From contig NZ_JOGO01000008.1 in assembly GCF_000719475.1 (NCBI RefSeq), positions 62,001 through 126,000 of the forward strand: a stretch of 64,000 nucleotides of DNA, given 5' to 3'. Both the position numbers and the translations under genes were made by a program. The notes under the pieces were generated by a model that worked only from the letters and a program-made list of their open reading frames with translations, did not search any database and was not told the DNA's origin. Numbering within the stretch: the stretch's first letter is position 1; each line of letters begins with the position of its first letter. Of this stretch, positions 1 through 8,477 are shown in pieces. This DNA is from Streptomyces sp. NRRL F-5630 (GTDB lineage Bacteria > Actinomycetota > Actinomycetes > Streptomycetales > Streptomycetaceae).

Positions 1-237
1 ACCGAGGCCGCCGTCCTGGAGGTCGCTCACCTCTCCCCGGCGCTTCTCATCGAACGCCTCACCACCGACGAAACGGGCCGTCCCGTCGCATACGTGCGCG
101 CCGTCTACCGGGGTGACCGCTACCGCGTCGTCTCCCGGCTCTCTGCGTCACGGCCGCGCCTGTGTGACACCGCTCCGCCGCCTTCACGCGCCGTGGTGGG
201 GGACAAGAGCGGGGTGCGCCGGGGGGACAGCCCTTGA
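1..237 (+). CDS. GntR-family regulator, C-terminal UTRA part (partial)
   Basis: Frame 1 is open from the window edge to TGA at 235-237, giving the last 78 residues of a protein whose start lies outside. The residues LLIERLTTDETGRPVAYVRA followed by YRGDRY are typical of the end of the UTRA ligand-binding domain of HutC/FarR-type GntR repressors, where a strand and the closing arginine-rich YRGDRY region precede the terminus. The tail after about residue 50 is low complexity. The DNA-binding domain is not visible, so effector and targets cannot be guessed. Family assignment is moderately sure. Confidence 0.7.
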   Translation, partial: TEAAVLEVAHLSPALLIERLTTDETGRPVAYVRAVYRGDRYRVVSRLSASRPRLCDTAPPPSRAVVGDKSGVRRGDSP

Positions 238-476
238 CCCGTGCCAACGCGGGGGGCCCGCTCAGGGAGGGGCCCGAGGCTGCGGGCCTCCTCTCCACGA
301 CCTCGCGCCTGGTCATTCCCGCAGACCACGGCACGATTGCCGGGCCGGGGCCGGTGAACGGCAGGCAACGGCCGCAGCCGCGTCCTTGCGTTGCTGACCC
401 CTGAGCCGGGGGAGTGGCCGGCCCTCCCGCTTCTCGGGGGAGGCGCCGCACTCCCTCTTGGCGAGCAATACCTGCG

Positions 477-531
477 TACCGGGAACCGCGCCCGAGTCGA
501 GGTACCTACCGGGAACCGCGCCCGAGTCGAG
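477..531. repeat. 25-bp direct repeat, two copies, in a 326-bp gene-free stretch (238-563)
   Basis: Copies at 477-501 and 507-531 are identical over 25 bases, starting TACCGGGAACCGCGCCCGAG, with a 30-bp period and a 5-bp spacer. They lie between the end of the GntR gene and the 3' end of the SDR gene. No gene is supported in 238-563; nothing else is seen there. The repeat could be a duplicated binding site or a slippage product. Confidence 0.8.
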
Positions 532-563
532 CGTTCCGAGGTCCGACGCCCCGGACGGTGCGA

Positions 564-1352
564 TCACACGATCTTCGTGGCGCCCGCGTCGATCGCCCAG
601 TTCTGGCCGATCGCGCTGGGCATGGTGGGTGAGGCGAGCAGCAGTACGGCGCGGGCGATCTCGGCGGGATCGATCATGGCGTCCACGAGCATTCCGTTCT
701 GCTTGGGCATGGCCTTGAGCAGGGTCTCGTGCGCGACCCCCAGCCCCTTCGCGACGCGGGCGACGTATCCGTCCTCGCCGGTCGTGAGGCTGGTCCGCGT
801 GAGGGAGGGCGACACCGTGTTGACGCGGACCCCCGAGGCCGCCACCCGTTCGGCGAGCCCTCGCGTGAAGGAGTTGAGCGCGGCCTTGGCCGAGGAGTAG
901 GCCAGCGGCTCTCCGCCGGGGCGCCGCGCGGCGTCGGAGCTGATGTTGACCACCGCGCCCTGGGCGCGGACAAGGGCCGGCAGGGCGGCCCGGGTGACCT
1001 CCACGGCGGCGGTGAAATTGAGGGTGAGGGCTGCGGCCCAGGCGTCCTCCGCGGCGTCGAACGGATCTCCCACCGTCCCGTCCGGCAGCACCCCGCCGCC
1101 GACGTTGTTGACCAGGACGTCCAGCTGCGGGATGCCGGTCAGAGCCTCGTCCACCAAGGCTCGGGGGCCGTCGGGGGCCGACAGGTCCGCCGCGATGAAC
1201 TTCGCGCCTGTGTCGTCCAGTTCGGGGGTGGTGTGCCGGGCGGTGGCGGTGACCCGGGCCCCTTCGCCGATGAACGCGCGAACGAGGGCGAGACCGATCC
1301 CCCTGCTCGCCCCGGTGACGAGGACATGTCGTCCTTCAAGCTGAAGGTCCAT
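564..1352 (-). CDS. SDR family NAD(P)-dependent oxidoreductase
   Basis: 262 residues, normal length for a classical short-chain dehydrogenase. The Rossmann motif TGASRGIG is at residues 13-20, NNVGG stands where NNAG is usual, and the catalytic Ser then YSSAK (Tyr-x3-Lys) follow near residues 138-155. The family oxidises or reduces hydroxyl/keto groups on small molecules in the cytoplasm; the substrate cannot be read from sequence. It is divergent from a TetR gene, and its probable promoter overlaps an inverted repeat, so repression by that TetR is likely. Confidence 0.9.
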   Translation of the reverse strand: MDLQLEGRHVLVTGASRGIGLALVRAFIGEGARVTATARHTTPELDDTGAKFIAADLSAPDGPRALVDEALTGIPQLDVLVNNVGGGVLPDGTVGDPFDAAEDAWAAALTLNFTAAVEVTRAALPALVRAQGAVVNISSDAARRPGGEPLAYSSAKAALNSFTRGLAERVAASGVRVNTVSPSLTRTSLTTGEDGYVARVAKGLGVAHETLLKAMPKQNGMLVDAMIDPAEIARAVLLLASPTMPSAIGQNWAIDAGATKIV

Positions 1353-1388
1353 GGCGGACTCCCTTTGGTGGGGTGCTCTGACTGATTA

Positions 1389-1428
1389 ATTAATGCGCCG
1401 AAGTCGCAGTAAAGTCAATAACTGCGAC
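1389..1428. promoter_or_regulatory. Probable TetR operator over the SDR promoter
   Basis: GTCGCAGT (1403-1410) and ACTGCGAC (1421-1428) form a perfect 8-bp inverted repeat around a 10-bp spacer in the divergent SDR/TetR intergenic region. On the minus strand a -35-like TTGACT (complement of 1413-1418) lies inside the spacer, and ATTAAT (1389-1394) follows 18 bp downstream as a -10-like hexamer. A repressor on the repeat would block the SDR promoter. The hexamers are read by eye. Confidence 0.6.
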
Positions 1429-1478
1429 AGTGGAGTATCAGTTGGCTTCGCTACGATAGCGCAGACCAAGGAGACGAC

Positions 1479-2105
1479 ATGGGTGAGACAGGCACGTCCC
1501 GGCGGATGCGGGCCGACGCCGAGCGCAGCGTGGCCCGCATCCTGGATGCCGCTGAGACGGTCCTGGCGCAGGACCCGGCGGCACCACTGGAGCGGGTCGC
1601 CGACGCCGCCGGACTGACGCGCGCCACCGTGCACCGGCGGTTCGCCTCGCGGAAGGTGCTGCTGGACGCCCTGGCCGAGCGGCTGACCCGGCGCTATCTG
1701 CTCGGTCTCGCCGAAGCCCGTGTCGACACCGCCCCGCCTCTGATCGCGCTGTACCGGGTCACCGAGAGAGTCTTCGAGCTGAAGCTCAGCCATCGCTTCG
1801 CCATCCAGCTCACCGAAGCGCTCACCCCGGAAGTCCGCAACGGCCTGTGCACGCTCTTCGCGCGCCTCCACGAAGCAGGCGTGATCACGGCAAGCGATCC
1901 GGACTGGTGCCAGCGCGTCTATCTCGCGCTGCTGCACGAAGTGCACGACCTGCCCGCCGACGCACCGGCGCTGGCCGCGGGCGAGGCGCCGGACGAGGAC
2001 GCGAGAAGGGTGGACCTGCAGGTCCGCACGGTCCTCGGAGCCCTGAACGGCAGCTCGCCCTCGCTGCTCGCGGGCGGCCCGCCGAACGAGACGAACGTCG
2101 GCTGA
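1479..2105 (+). CDS. TetR/AcrR family transcriptional regulator
   Basis: 208 residues. The N-terminal helix-turn-helix runs through about residues 18-62, with RVADAAGLTRATVHRRFASR as turn and recognition helix, followed by an alpha-helical ligand domain of about 140 residues. The ATG is preceded by AAGGAG at a good distance. It is divergent from the SDR gene, and the inverted repeat between them is the likely operator. It probably represses the SDR and perhaps itself; the ligand is unknown. Confidence 0.88.
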   Translation: MGETGTSRRMRADAERSVARILDAAETVLAQDPAAPLERVADAAGLTRATVHRRFASRKVLLDALAERLTRRYLLGLAEARVDTAPPLIALYRVTERVFELKLSHRFAIQLTEALTPEVRNGLCTLFARLHEAGVITASDPDWCQRVYLALLHEVHDLPADAPALAAGEAPDEDARRVDLQVRTVLGALNGSSPSLLAGGPPNETNVG

Positions 2106-2187
2106 CGCCGTGCCCCACCCCGTCATGGGTGGGCGGTCCCGCATACGTACCGGACCGGGAACGCCCCGGTGCCTCCCCCCAGTCCGC

Positions 2188-2205
2188 CGTCCCGGTACCG
2201 GGACG
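2188..2205. terminator. Palindrome between convergent genes
   Basis: CGTCCCGGTACCGGGACG is an 18-bp perfect palindrome between the ends of the convergent TetR and ArsR-like genes. It could act as a short bidirectional hairpin terminator. No T-run follows, which is common in high-GC actinomycetes. Confidence 0.4.
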
Positions 2206-2228
2206 ATGCGCCCCGGCCGCGGTGACGG

Positions 2229-3233
2229 CTACCCGTTCCCCTCCGGGTCGGCCCCGCCGGCCGCCAGCGCGGCCCCGAGCGGCGTGCGCTCGTACAGCAC
2301 GCGGTGACCCTGGCGACGGGACACCAGCAGCCCCGCACCGCGCAGCGCGGACAGGTGCGCGGACACCGAGGAGGGGGCCAGTCCGAGCCGCTCGGCAAGG
2401 CCGGTCGTGGACGCCGGGTCGGTCAGCGCGCCCAGCACGCGCGCCCTGGCCTGGCCCAGGAGCCGTGCCAACGCCTCGGAGGCGTCCGGACCCGTGGTAC
2501 GCCATAGCGCGCCGATCCCGCGTGCCGGATAGATCAGGGCCGGCTGCCAGGGTTCCTCGTAGCCGCCCGCCAGGTCCGGCCAGACGAACACGGACGGCAT
2601 CAGGACCAGCCCGCCGCCCTCCAGGACGCGCTCGTGGTCCCCTCGGGTGCCGTTCACCGTGAGCGTGGAATCGCGCCATCGCACTCGGGGCCCGAACTCG
2701 CCCAGCAGTGCTGCCAGACCGCCGTCCGCGAGCCTCTGGGAACGGTAGGCGACGTCCGCCTCCAGCAAGGCCCGCAGCTGTGGCCAGTCCGGCTTCACCA
2801 GGACTTCCCAGGCGTGTCGTAGACGGTCCGCCAGGAGCGCCACGGCGTTCTCCGGATCGGCGAGCAGCGTCCGGCCCGTCCGGCTGCGAGCGGCGCCCGG
2901 CGTGTCGGCCAAGGCAAGCGCCATCTCCTTGCGCGCGACCGCTGGATCGGTCGCGCGCACCCGCGCGAGCTCCTCCTCGAACGTGGCCAGTGGTCCGGGC
3001 GGAGGCGGGCTCCAGAAGTCCGGGATGTGGCCGCCCTCCGGCATCAGCAGCCCGACCGGGCCCAGATCGAGCGCCGCCGCCCTCTCCCGCGTACGCCGCA
3101 GCCACGGCAGGTGGTATCCGCGTCCGGCCCCGCGCAGCGCGAGCCGGACAGCGGCCTGCGTCTCCCACAGAGGCGAGATCGCAAACCGCACGCGCAGCAG
3201 GTCGCGTGCGTCGAAGCGCAGATGGAACGGCAT
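2229..3233 (-). CDS. ArsR-like winged-helix transcriptional regulator
   Basis: 334 residues from the ATG at 3233 (MPFHLRFDARDLLRVRF); upstream in-frame starts lack a plausible leader. The first 240 residues match the long N-terminal region seen in a Streptomyces class of ArsR-like regulators. The C-terminal 75 residues are a winged helix: LTDPASTTGLAERLGLAPSS, then VSAHLSALRGAGLLVSRRQG with the wing at GHRVLYE. No cysteine metal-binding motif is visible, so metal sensing is unlikely. It is divergent from an MFS exporter gene 105 bp away, its likely target. Confidence 0.8.
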   Translation of the reverse strand: MPFHLRFDARDLLRVRFAISPLWETQAAVRLALRGAGRGYHLPWLRRTRERAAALDLGPVGLLMPEGGHIPDFWSPPPPGPLATFEEELARVRATDPAVARKEMALALADTPGAARSRTGRTLLADPENAVALLADRLRHAWEVLVKPDWPQLRALLEADVAYRSQRLADGGLAALLGEFGPRVRWRDSTLTVNGTRGDHERVLEGGGLVLMPSVFVWPDLAGGYEEPWQPALIYPARGIGALWRTTGPDASEALARLLGQARARVLGALTDPASTTGLAERLGLAPSSVSAHLSALRGAGLLVSRRQGHRVLYERTPLGAALAAGGADPEGNG

Positions 3234-3338
3234 GCGGTGAACCTTCCCACCCGTGGAGGGGATCTCCAACGACGCCGGGACATTCGTCCTGAGCCGAAGG
3301 GATGGAATCGCCCGTCCTCCCGCCACAGGCTCACTCCC

Positions 3339-4628
3339 ATGTCCACCTCACCACCGGTCGCACCCGCCGGCTCCCCCGGTCATGTTCCCGACGCCCGATC
3401 CGGCTACCGCGCGGTACTGCGCGTACGGGAGTTCCGGGCCGTGTTCGCCGCGCACCTGTTGTCCGTGCTCGGCGTCGTCGTCAGCGAGATCGCCCTCACA
3501 ATCCTCGTCTACGACCTCACCCGCTCCCCGCTGTTGAGCGCGCTCACCTTCGCGGTCGGATTTCTGCCCTACCTGATCGGCGGCACTCTGCTGAGCGGCG
3601 TCACCGACCGTTACCCGGCCCGCCGTGTCCTGGTCGGATGCGATCTGCTGTGCGCGCTCATCGTCGCGGGCATGGTGCTGCCCGGCGTTCCGGTCATCGT
3701 GCTGCTGGGCCTGCGCTTCCTGCTCGCCGTCATCGCCCCGGTGTTCACCGGGACCCGCATGGCCGCGCTGACCGACATCCTGGGCGAGGGCGACCTGTAC
3801 GTCCTCGGACGCTCGCTGTTGCGCGTCGTCTCGCAGAGCGCGCTCCTCGCGGGCTACGGCGCGGGCGGCGTACTGCTCGCGGTGTTCTCCCCTCGCGGCG
3901 CGATCACCGGCACCCTGCTCACCTTCCTGTGCTCGGCGGCCCTGCTGCGCTGGGGCACCCGGGCCCGTCCCGCCCGTCACGTCCGAAGGCGGGCGCGGTT
4001 GCTCGCCGAATCCCTGGCCGGGGCCCGGTATCTCTTCGCCGACCGCCGCACCCGTGCCCAGGTCCTGCTCTTCTGGGTGCCCGCCATGTTCGTGGTGGCG
4101 CCCGAGGCGCTCGCCGCACCGTACGCCGACAGCATCGGCGCCTCCCCGGCCGCGCTCGGCCTGTTGATGTGCGCGATGCCCGCCGGGCACATCGCCGCCG
4201 AACTCGGCGCCGGGTCGTTGCTCGCTCCGCGTACCCGCTCGCGGATCGTGTATCCGCTCGCCGCCCTCGGGCTGCTCCCGCTCGCCGGGTACGCGCTGCG
4301 GCCCTCGCTCGTCTGGGCGATACCCCTCTTGGTGCTGGCCGGTGTCGGCGGCGCCTACGCCGTGGGGCTGGACCAGTGGTTCGTGGCCAGCGTGCCCGAG
4401 GAGCTGCGCGGCCGGGGCATGACGCTGATGACGGCGGGCCTGATGACCGTGCAGGGGATCGGCATGGCACTCGCCGGGCTCGCCGCCGAGTTCTGGCCGG
4501 TGCACCGCGTCGTCGCCGGCTCCGCGGTGCTCGGCACCGCTGTCTGCGTCCTCCTGGTGGCCGAAGCACGCAGAGCGCGGGCACGTCCCGAGACCTGGCG
4601 CGCCGACGAAGGTGCCGGAGCCCTGTAG
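3339..4628 (+). CDS. MFS transporter
   Basis: 429 residues with about 12 hydrophobic segments. The loop after TM2 reads LSGVTDRYPARRVLVGCDLL, the MFS motif A region (G-x-x-x-D-R-x-x-R-R). The overall pattern fits the MFS_3/enterobactin-exporter-like group of actinomycete permeases, which mostly export drugs or small metabolites by proton antiport. The ATG at 3339 was chosen because the protein then begins shortly before the conserved VREFRAVFAAHLLSVLG helix. The divergent ArsR-like gene is the likely regulator. Substrate unknown. Confidence 0.85.
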   Translation: MSTSPPVAPAGSPGHVPDARSGYRAVLRVREFRAVFAAHLLSVLGVVVSEIALTILVYDLTRSPLLSALTFAVGFLPYLIGGTLLSGVTDRYPARRVLVGCDLLCALIVAGMVLPGVPVIVLLGLRFLLAVIAPVFTGTRMAALTDILGEGDLYVLGRSLLRVVSQSALLAGYGAGGVLLAVFSPRGAITGTLLTFLCSAALLRWGTRARPARHVRRRARLLAESLAGARYLFADRRTRAQVLLFWVPAMFVVAPEALAAPYADSIGASPAALGLLMCAMPAGHIAAELGAGSLLAPRTRSRIVYPLAALGLLPLAGYALRPSLVWAIPLLVLAGVGGAYAVGLDQWFVASVPEELRGRGMTLMTAGLMTVQGIGMALAGLAAEFWPVHRVVAGSAVLGTAVCVLLVAEARRARARPETWRADEGAGAL

Positions 4629-4905
4629 GCCGCTTCCGGCCGGTCCGCCGGCGTCGCGCGGTCCCCCGGGCCGGGGCACGGTGGCGTGCGAGGTGTGCAT
4701 GGCGGTATCGGGCCGGGAGGAGTCGCGTGCATGGCCGTGCCGGGCCGCGGCGCGTCACGGGGGCGAGACGTGACGGCATCGAGAGAGCGTTCCGGGGTCC
4801 GTCTGCCTCGTCAACGGGGCGACGCGCTCGCCCGCCCCGTCAGCCGCCCTCCGCACCCGTCCGTGCGCCTTCCGCGTGTCGTCTCGTGTCGCCGCAGAAA
4901 ATCAT

Positions 4906-4919
4906 GCAAGCGCGCTTGC
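4906..4919. promoter_or_regulatory. 14-bp palindrome upstream of the atu-like operon; rest of 4629-4995 empty
   Basis: GCAAGCGCGCTTGC is a perfect 14-bp palindrome 77 bp before the TTG start of the operon, in a relatively AT-rich promoter-like patch. The size and symmetry suit a TetR dimer, and the operon ends with a TetR gene, so it is the best operator candidate. No gene is supported elsewhere in this 367-bp gap. Confidence 0.55.
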
Positions 4920-4995
4920 TTGTTTTGTCGCGTGCTGTGATGCTGCACTCTGCGAGGCCCCGTGTTTTCTCCAACACCGTTAAGGAGCAACCGCG

Positions 4996-6798
4996 TTGAC
5001 TCCCTCAGCCTCCTCGGCGCCCTCCGCCCCGCTCCGGGTCGGCAACGCGTCCGGTTTCTACGGTGACCGCTTCTCGGCCGTGCGGGAGATGCTGTCGGAC
5101 GGGCCGCTCGACGTGCTGACGGGGGACTACCTCGCCGAGCTGACGATGCTCATCCTCGGTCGCGACCGGCTCAAGGACCCGGCGGCCGGATACGCCCGCA
5201 CCTTCCCGCGTCAGCTCGCCGAGTGCCTCCACCTCGTCGCCGAGCGCGGCGTCCGCGTCGTCACCAACGCGGGCGGCCTCAACCCGGCGGGGTTGGCGGA
5301 GGAGTTGCGGCGGCTCGTGCGCCGCGAAGGGCTCGGCATACCCGTGGCGTACGTGAGCGGGGACGACCTCCTCGCCCGCCCGGAGGCCGCGGGCCGGGAG
5401 AGCTGGGGCGAGGGGGTGCTCACAGCCAACGCCTACCTCGGCGGACACGGCATCACCGCGTGCCTGCGCTCGGGCGCCCAGCTCGTCGTCACCGGGCGCG
5501 TCACCGACGCCGCGCTGGTCAGCGGCGCCGCCGCCGCGCACTTCGGCTGGAGCCCGGACGACCACGACCGCCTGGCGGGCGCCGTCGTCGCGGGGCACCT
5601 CCTGGAGTGCGGCGCCCAGGTCACGGGGGGCAACTACAGCGGCTTCACCGCCCACGACGTACGCCGCCCCGGCTTCCCGCTCGCCGAGATCGCCGCGGAC
5701 GGCAGCGCGGTCCTCACCAAGCATCCCGGCACGGGCGGCGCCGTCACCACGGGCACCGTCACGGCCCAGCTCCTCTACGAGACGGGACCGGCGCGCTACC
5801 TGGGGCCCGACGTCGTCGCCCGCCTCGACACGGTACGGATCGCGGCCGAGGGCCCCGACCGGGTCCGCGTGCACGGGGTACGGGGGGAGGCGCCGCCGCC
5901 CACGCTCAAGGTCGGCCTCTGCCGCCTCGGCGGCCACCGCGGCGAGGTCGTCTTCGTCCTCACCGGGCTCGACATCCCCGCCAAGGCGGCGCTCGTCCGC
6001 GCCCAGCTCGCCGACGCCCTCGCCGCGCGACCGCCCGCACGCGCCGACTGGGAACTCGTCCGCACCGACCATCCCGACGCCGCCACCGAGGAGACCGCGA
6101 GCGCCCTGCTCCGCCTCGTCGTGCGCGATCCCGACCCCGAGGTCGTGGGGCGCGGGATCGGCGCCGCCGCCGTCGAACTCGGCCTCGCCGGCTACCCCGG
6201 CTTCCACCTCACCGCACCGCCCGGAAAGCCGTCCCCGTACGGCGTGTTCACCGCGACGACCGTCCCGCAGGCCGCCGTGCGCCACACCGCGCACCTCCCG
6301 GACGGCGCCACGCTCGACGTCCCGCCGCCCGCGCGCACCGCCGCACCCCCGCCCACCGCGCCCCGCGTGGAGCTGCCGGCGCCGCCCGGGGCGGGGCCGG
6401 TGCGGCGGGTCCCGCTCGGGTTCGTCGCCGGGGCGCGCAGCGGCGACAAGGGCGGCGACGCCAACCTCGGCGTCTGGGCGCGCGAGCCCGCCGCGTGGCC
6501 CTGGCTCGTCCACCACCTCACCACCGAGCGCCTGCGCACCCTCCTGCCGGAGACGGCGCCGCTCACGGTGACCCGGCACGTCCTGCCCCACCTCCACGCC
6601 GTCAACTTCGTCGTGGAAGGTCTCCTCGGCGAGGGCGCCGCCGCCCGCCACCGCTTCGACCCGCAGGCCAAGGCGCTGGGGGAGTGGCTGCGGGCCCGCC
6701 ACGTCGACGTACCGGCCGCGCTGCTCGGCCCCGTGCCGCAGGCTCCGCGCGACCCCGACCCCGCGCCCCCCGACGCCCCAGAGGAGACCCGCGCGTGA
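4996..6798 (+). CDS. AtuA-like protein (DUF1446), acyclic terpene utilisation family
   Basis: 600 residues from a TTG start preceded by AAGGAG. Residues ~14-450 are the DUF1446/AtuA domain, beginning VGNASGFYGDRFSAVREML, with later VTGRVTDAALVSGAAA and LECGAQVTGGNYSGF. Residues ~470-580 form the small C-terminal AtuA-like domain with GARSGDKGGDANLGVWARE. AtuA is required for citronellol/geraniol catabolism in Pseudomonas, but its reaction is not established. It leads an operon with both carboxylase subunits, an acyl-CoA dehydrogenase and an enoyl-CoA hydratase. The stop overlaps the next start (GTGA). Confidence 0.88.
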   Translation: MTPSASSAPSAPLRVGNASGFYGDRFSAVREMLSDGPLDVLTGDYLAELTMLILGRDRLKDPAAGYARTFPRQLAECLHLVAERGVRVVTNAGGLNPAGLAEELRRLVRREGLGIPVAYVSGDDLLARPEAAGRESWGEGVLTANAYLGGHGITACLRSGAQLVVTGRVTDAALVSGAAAAHFGWSPDDHDRLAGAVVAGHLLECGAQVTGGNYSGFTAHDVRRPGFPLAEIAADGSAVLTKHPGTGGAVTTGTVTAQLLYETGPARYLGPDVVARLDTVRIAAEGPDRVRVHGVRGEAPPPTLKVGLCRLGGHRGEVVFVLTGLDIPAKAALVRAQLADALAARPPARADWELVRTDHPDAATEETASALLRLVVRDPDPEVVGRGIGAAAVELGLAGYPGFHLTAPPGKPSPYGVFTATTVPQAAVRHTAHLPDGATLDVPPPARTAAPPPTAPRVELPAPPGAGPVRRVPLGFVAGARSGDKGGDANLGVWAREPAAWPWLVHHLTTERLRTLLPETAPLTVTRHVLPHLHAVNFVVEGLLGEGAAARHRFDPQAKALGEWLRARHVDVPAALLGPVPQAPRDPDPAPPDAPEETRA

Positions 6799-8393
6799 CC
6801 CTCCTGCCCACCCTCGTGGACCCCGCCGCGCCCGCCCACCTCGCGCGCCGCGCCGCGCTCCTCGACAAGCTCGCCGCGCTCGGCACGGAGCACGCCAAGG
6901 CCCTCGCGGGCGGCGGCGAGAAGTACGTGACACGGCATCGCGGGCGCGGCAAGCTCCTCGCCCGCGAGCGCGTCGAACTCCTCCTCGACCGCGACACCCC
7001 GTTCCTCGAACTGTCCCCGCTCGCCGGCTGGGGCAGCGACTGGACCGTGGGCGCCTCGCTCGTCACCGGGATCGGCACCGTGAGCGGCGTCGAGTGCGTC
7101 ATCACCGCCAACGACCCGACCGTGCGCGGCGGAGCCAGCAACCCGTGGACGCTGAGGAAGGCGCTGCGCGCCCACGAGATCGCCCGCGCCAACCGGCTGC
7201 CCGTCATCAGCCTCGTCGAGTCCGGCGGGGCCGACCTGCCCTCGCAGAAGGAGATCTTCATCCCCGGCGGCGCGCTCTTCCGGGACCTCACGCGGCTGTC
7301 CGCCGAGGGAGTCCCGACCGTCGCCGTCGTCTTCGGCAACTCGACGGCGGGCGGCGCGTACATCCCCGGCATGTCCGACCACGTCGTGATGGTCAAGGAC
7401 CACGCGAAGGTCTTCCTCGGCGGTCCACCGCTCGTCAAGATGGCCACGGGCGAGGAGAGCGACGACGAATCACTCGGCGGCGCGGACATGCACGCCCGTG
7501 TCTCGGGCCTCGCCGACCACCTCGCCCTCGACGAACCCGACGCGCTCCGCCTCGCCCGCCGCGTCGTCGCCCGCCTGAACCACCGCAAGGCCCACCCCGC
7601 CCCGGAACCCGCCCCGCCCCCCTGCCACGACCCCGAGGAACTCCTCGGCCTCGTCCCCGAGGACCTGCGCGAGCCCTTCGACCCGCGCGAGGTCATCGGG
7701 CGCCTCGTCGACGCCTCCGACTACGACGAGTTCAAGCCCCTCTACGGCACCAGCCTCACGACCGGCTGGGCCCGCCTGCACGGCTACCCGATCGGCATCC
7801 TCGCCAACGCGCGCGGTGTCCTGTTCAGCGAGGAGTCCCAGAAGGCCGCCCAGTTCATCCAGCTCGCCAATCAGCGCGACATCCCCCTCCTCTTCCTCCA
7901 CCACACGACCGGTTTCATGGTCGGCAAGGAGTACGAGCAGGGCGGCATCGTCAAGCACGGCAGCATGATGATCAACGCCGTCGCCAACTCCCGCGTCCCC
8001 CACCTGTCCGTCCTCCTCGGCGCCTCCTACGGCGCCGGGCACTACGGCATGTGCGGGCGCGCCTTCGACCCGCGCTTCCTGTTCGCCTGGCCCAGCGCCA
8101 GGTCCGCCGTCATGGGCCCGCAGCAACTCGCCGGAGTCCTCTCGCTCGTCGCCCGTGCCTCCGCCGCCGCGAAGGGCCGCCCGTACGACGACGAAGCGGA
8201 CGCCTCGCTGCGCGCGATGGTCGAGCAGCAGGTCGAGGCCGAGTCCCTGCCCGTCTTCCTCTCGGGACGCCTCTACGACGACGGCATCATCGACCCGCGC
8301 GACACGCGCACGGTTCTCGGCCTGTGCCTCTCCGCCGTCCACACGGCCGAAGTCCGGGGCAGTCGCGGGGGATTCGGTGTCTTCCGCATGTGA
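6795..8393 (+). CDS. Acyl-CoA carboxylase, carboxyltransferase (beta) subunit
   Basis: 532 residues from the GTG at 6795, which overlaps the AtuA stop. Two crotonase-fold halves of a biotin-dependent carboxyltransferase are evident: N-half RHRGRGKLLARERVELLLD, NDPTVRGGA and GGAYIPGMSDH; C-half FLHHTTGFMVGKEYEQGGIVKHG and GASYGAGHYGMCGRAFDPRF. The form matches methylcrotonyl-/geranyl-CoA carboxylase beta subunits (LiuB/AtuC type) rather than acetyl/propionyl types. It transfers carboxyl from carboxybiotin to a branched 3-methyl-enoyl-CoA. The partner subunit follows 84 bp later. Confidence 0.92.
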   Translation: MTLLPTLVDPAAPAHLARRAALLDKLAALGTEHAKALAGGGEKYVTRHRGRGKLLARERVELLLDRDTPFLELSPLAGWGSDWTVGASLVTGIGTVSGVECVITANDPTVRGGASNPWTLRKALRAHEIARANRLPVISLVESGGADLPSQKEIFIPGGALFRDLTRLSAEGVPTVAVVFGNSTAGGAYIPGMSDHVVMVKDHAKVFLGGPPLVKMATGEESDDESLGGADMHARVSGLADHLALDEPDALRLARRVVARLNHRKAHPAPEPAPPPCHDPEELLGLVPEDLREPFDPREVIGRLVDASDYDEFKPLYGTSLTTGWARLHGYPIGILANARGVLFSEESQKAAQFIQLANQRDIPLLFLHHTTGFMVGKEYEQGGIVKHGSMMINAVANSRVPHLSVLLGASYGAGHYGMCGRAFDPRFLFAWPSARSAVMGPQQLAGVLSLVARASAAAKGRPYDDEADASLRAMVEQQVEAESLPVFLSGRLYDDGIIDPRDTRTVLGLCLSAVHTAEVRGSRGGFGVFRM

Positions 8394-8477
8394 GGGACGG
8401 TACCGGCGCGGTCCGTACGCGCCGCGCCGCGCCCGCCCGTACGAGCACACCCCCCGTCCCGCGAGAGGAGTCACCCC

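Noticed and set aside
3234..3338. Operator between the ArsR-like and MFS genes
   Set aside because: Only a 4-bp dyad (GGAC/GTCC) was found, which is expected by chance.
8394..8477. Inverted repeat in the carboxylase intergenic gap as an attenuator
   Set aside because: Arms are only about six bases and lie within a clear operon; not enough evidence.
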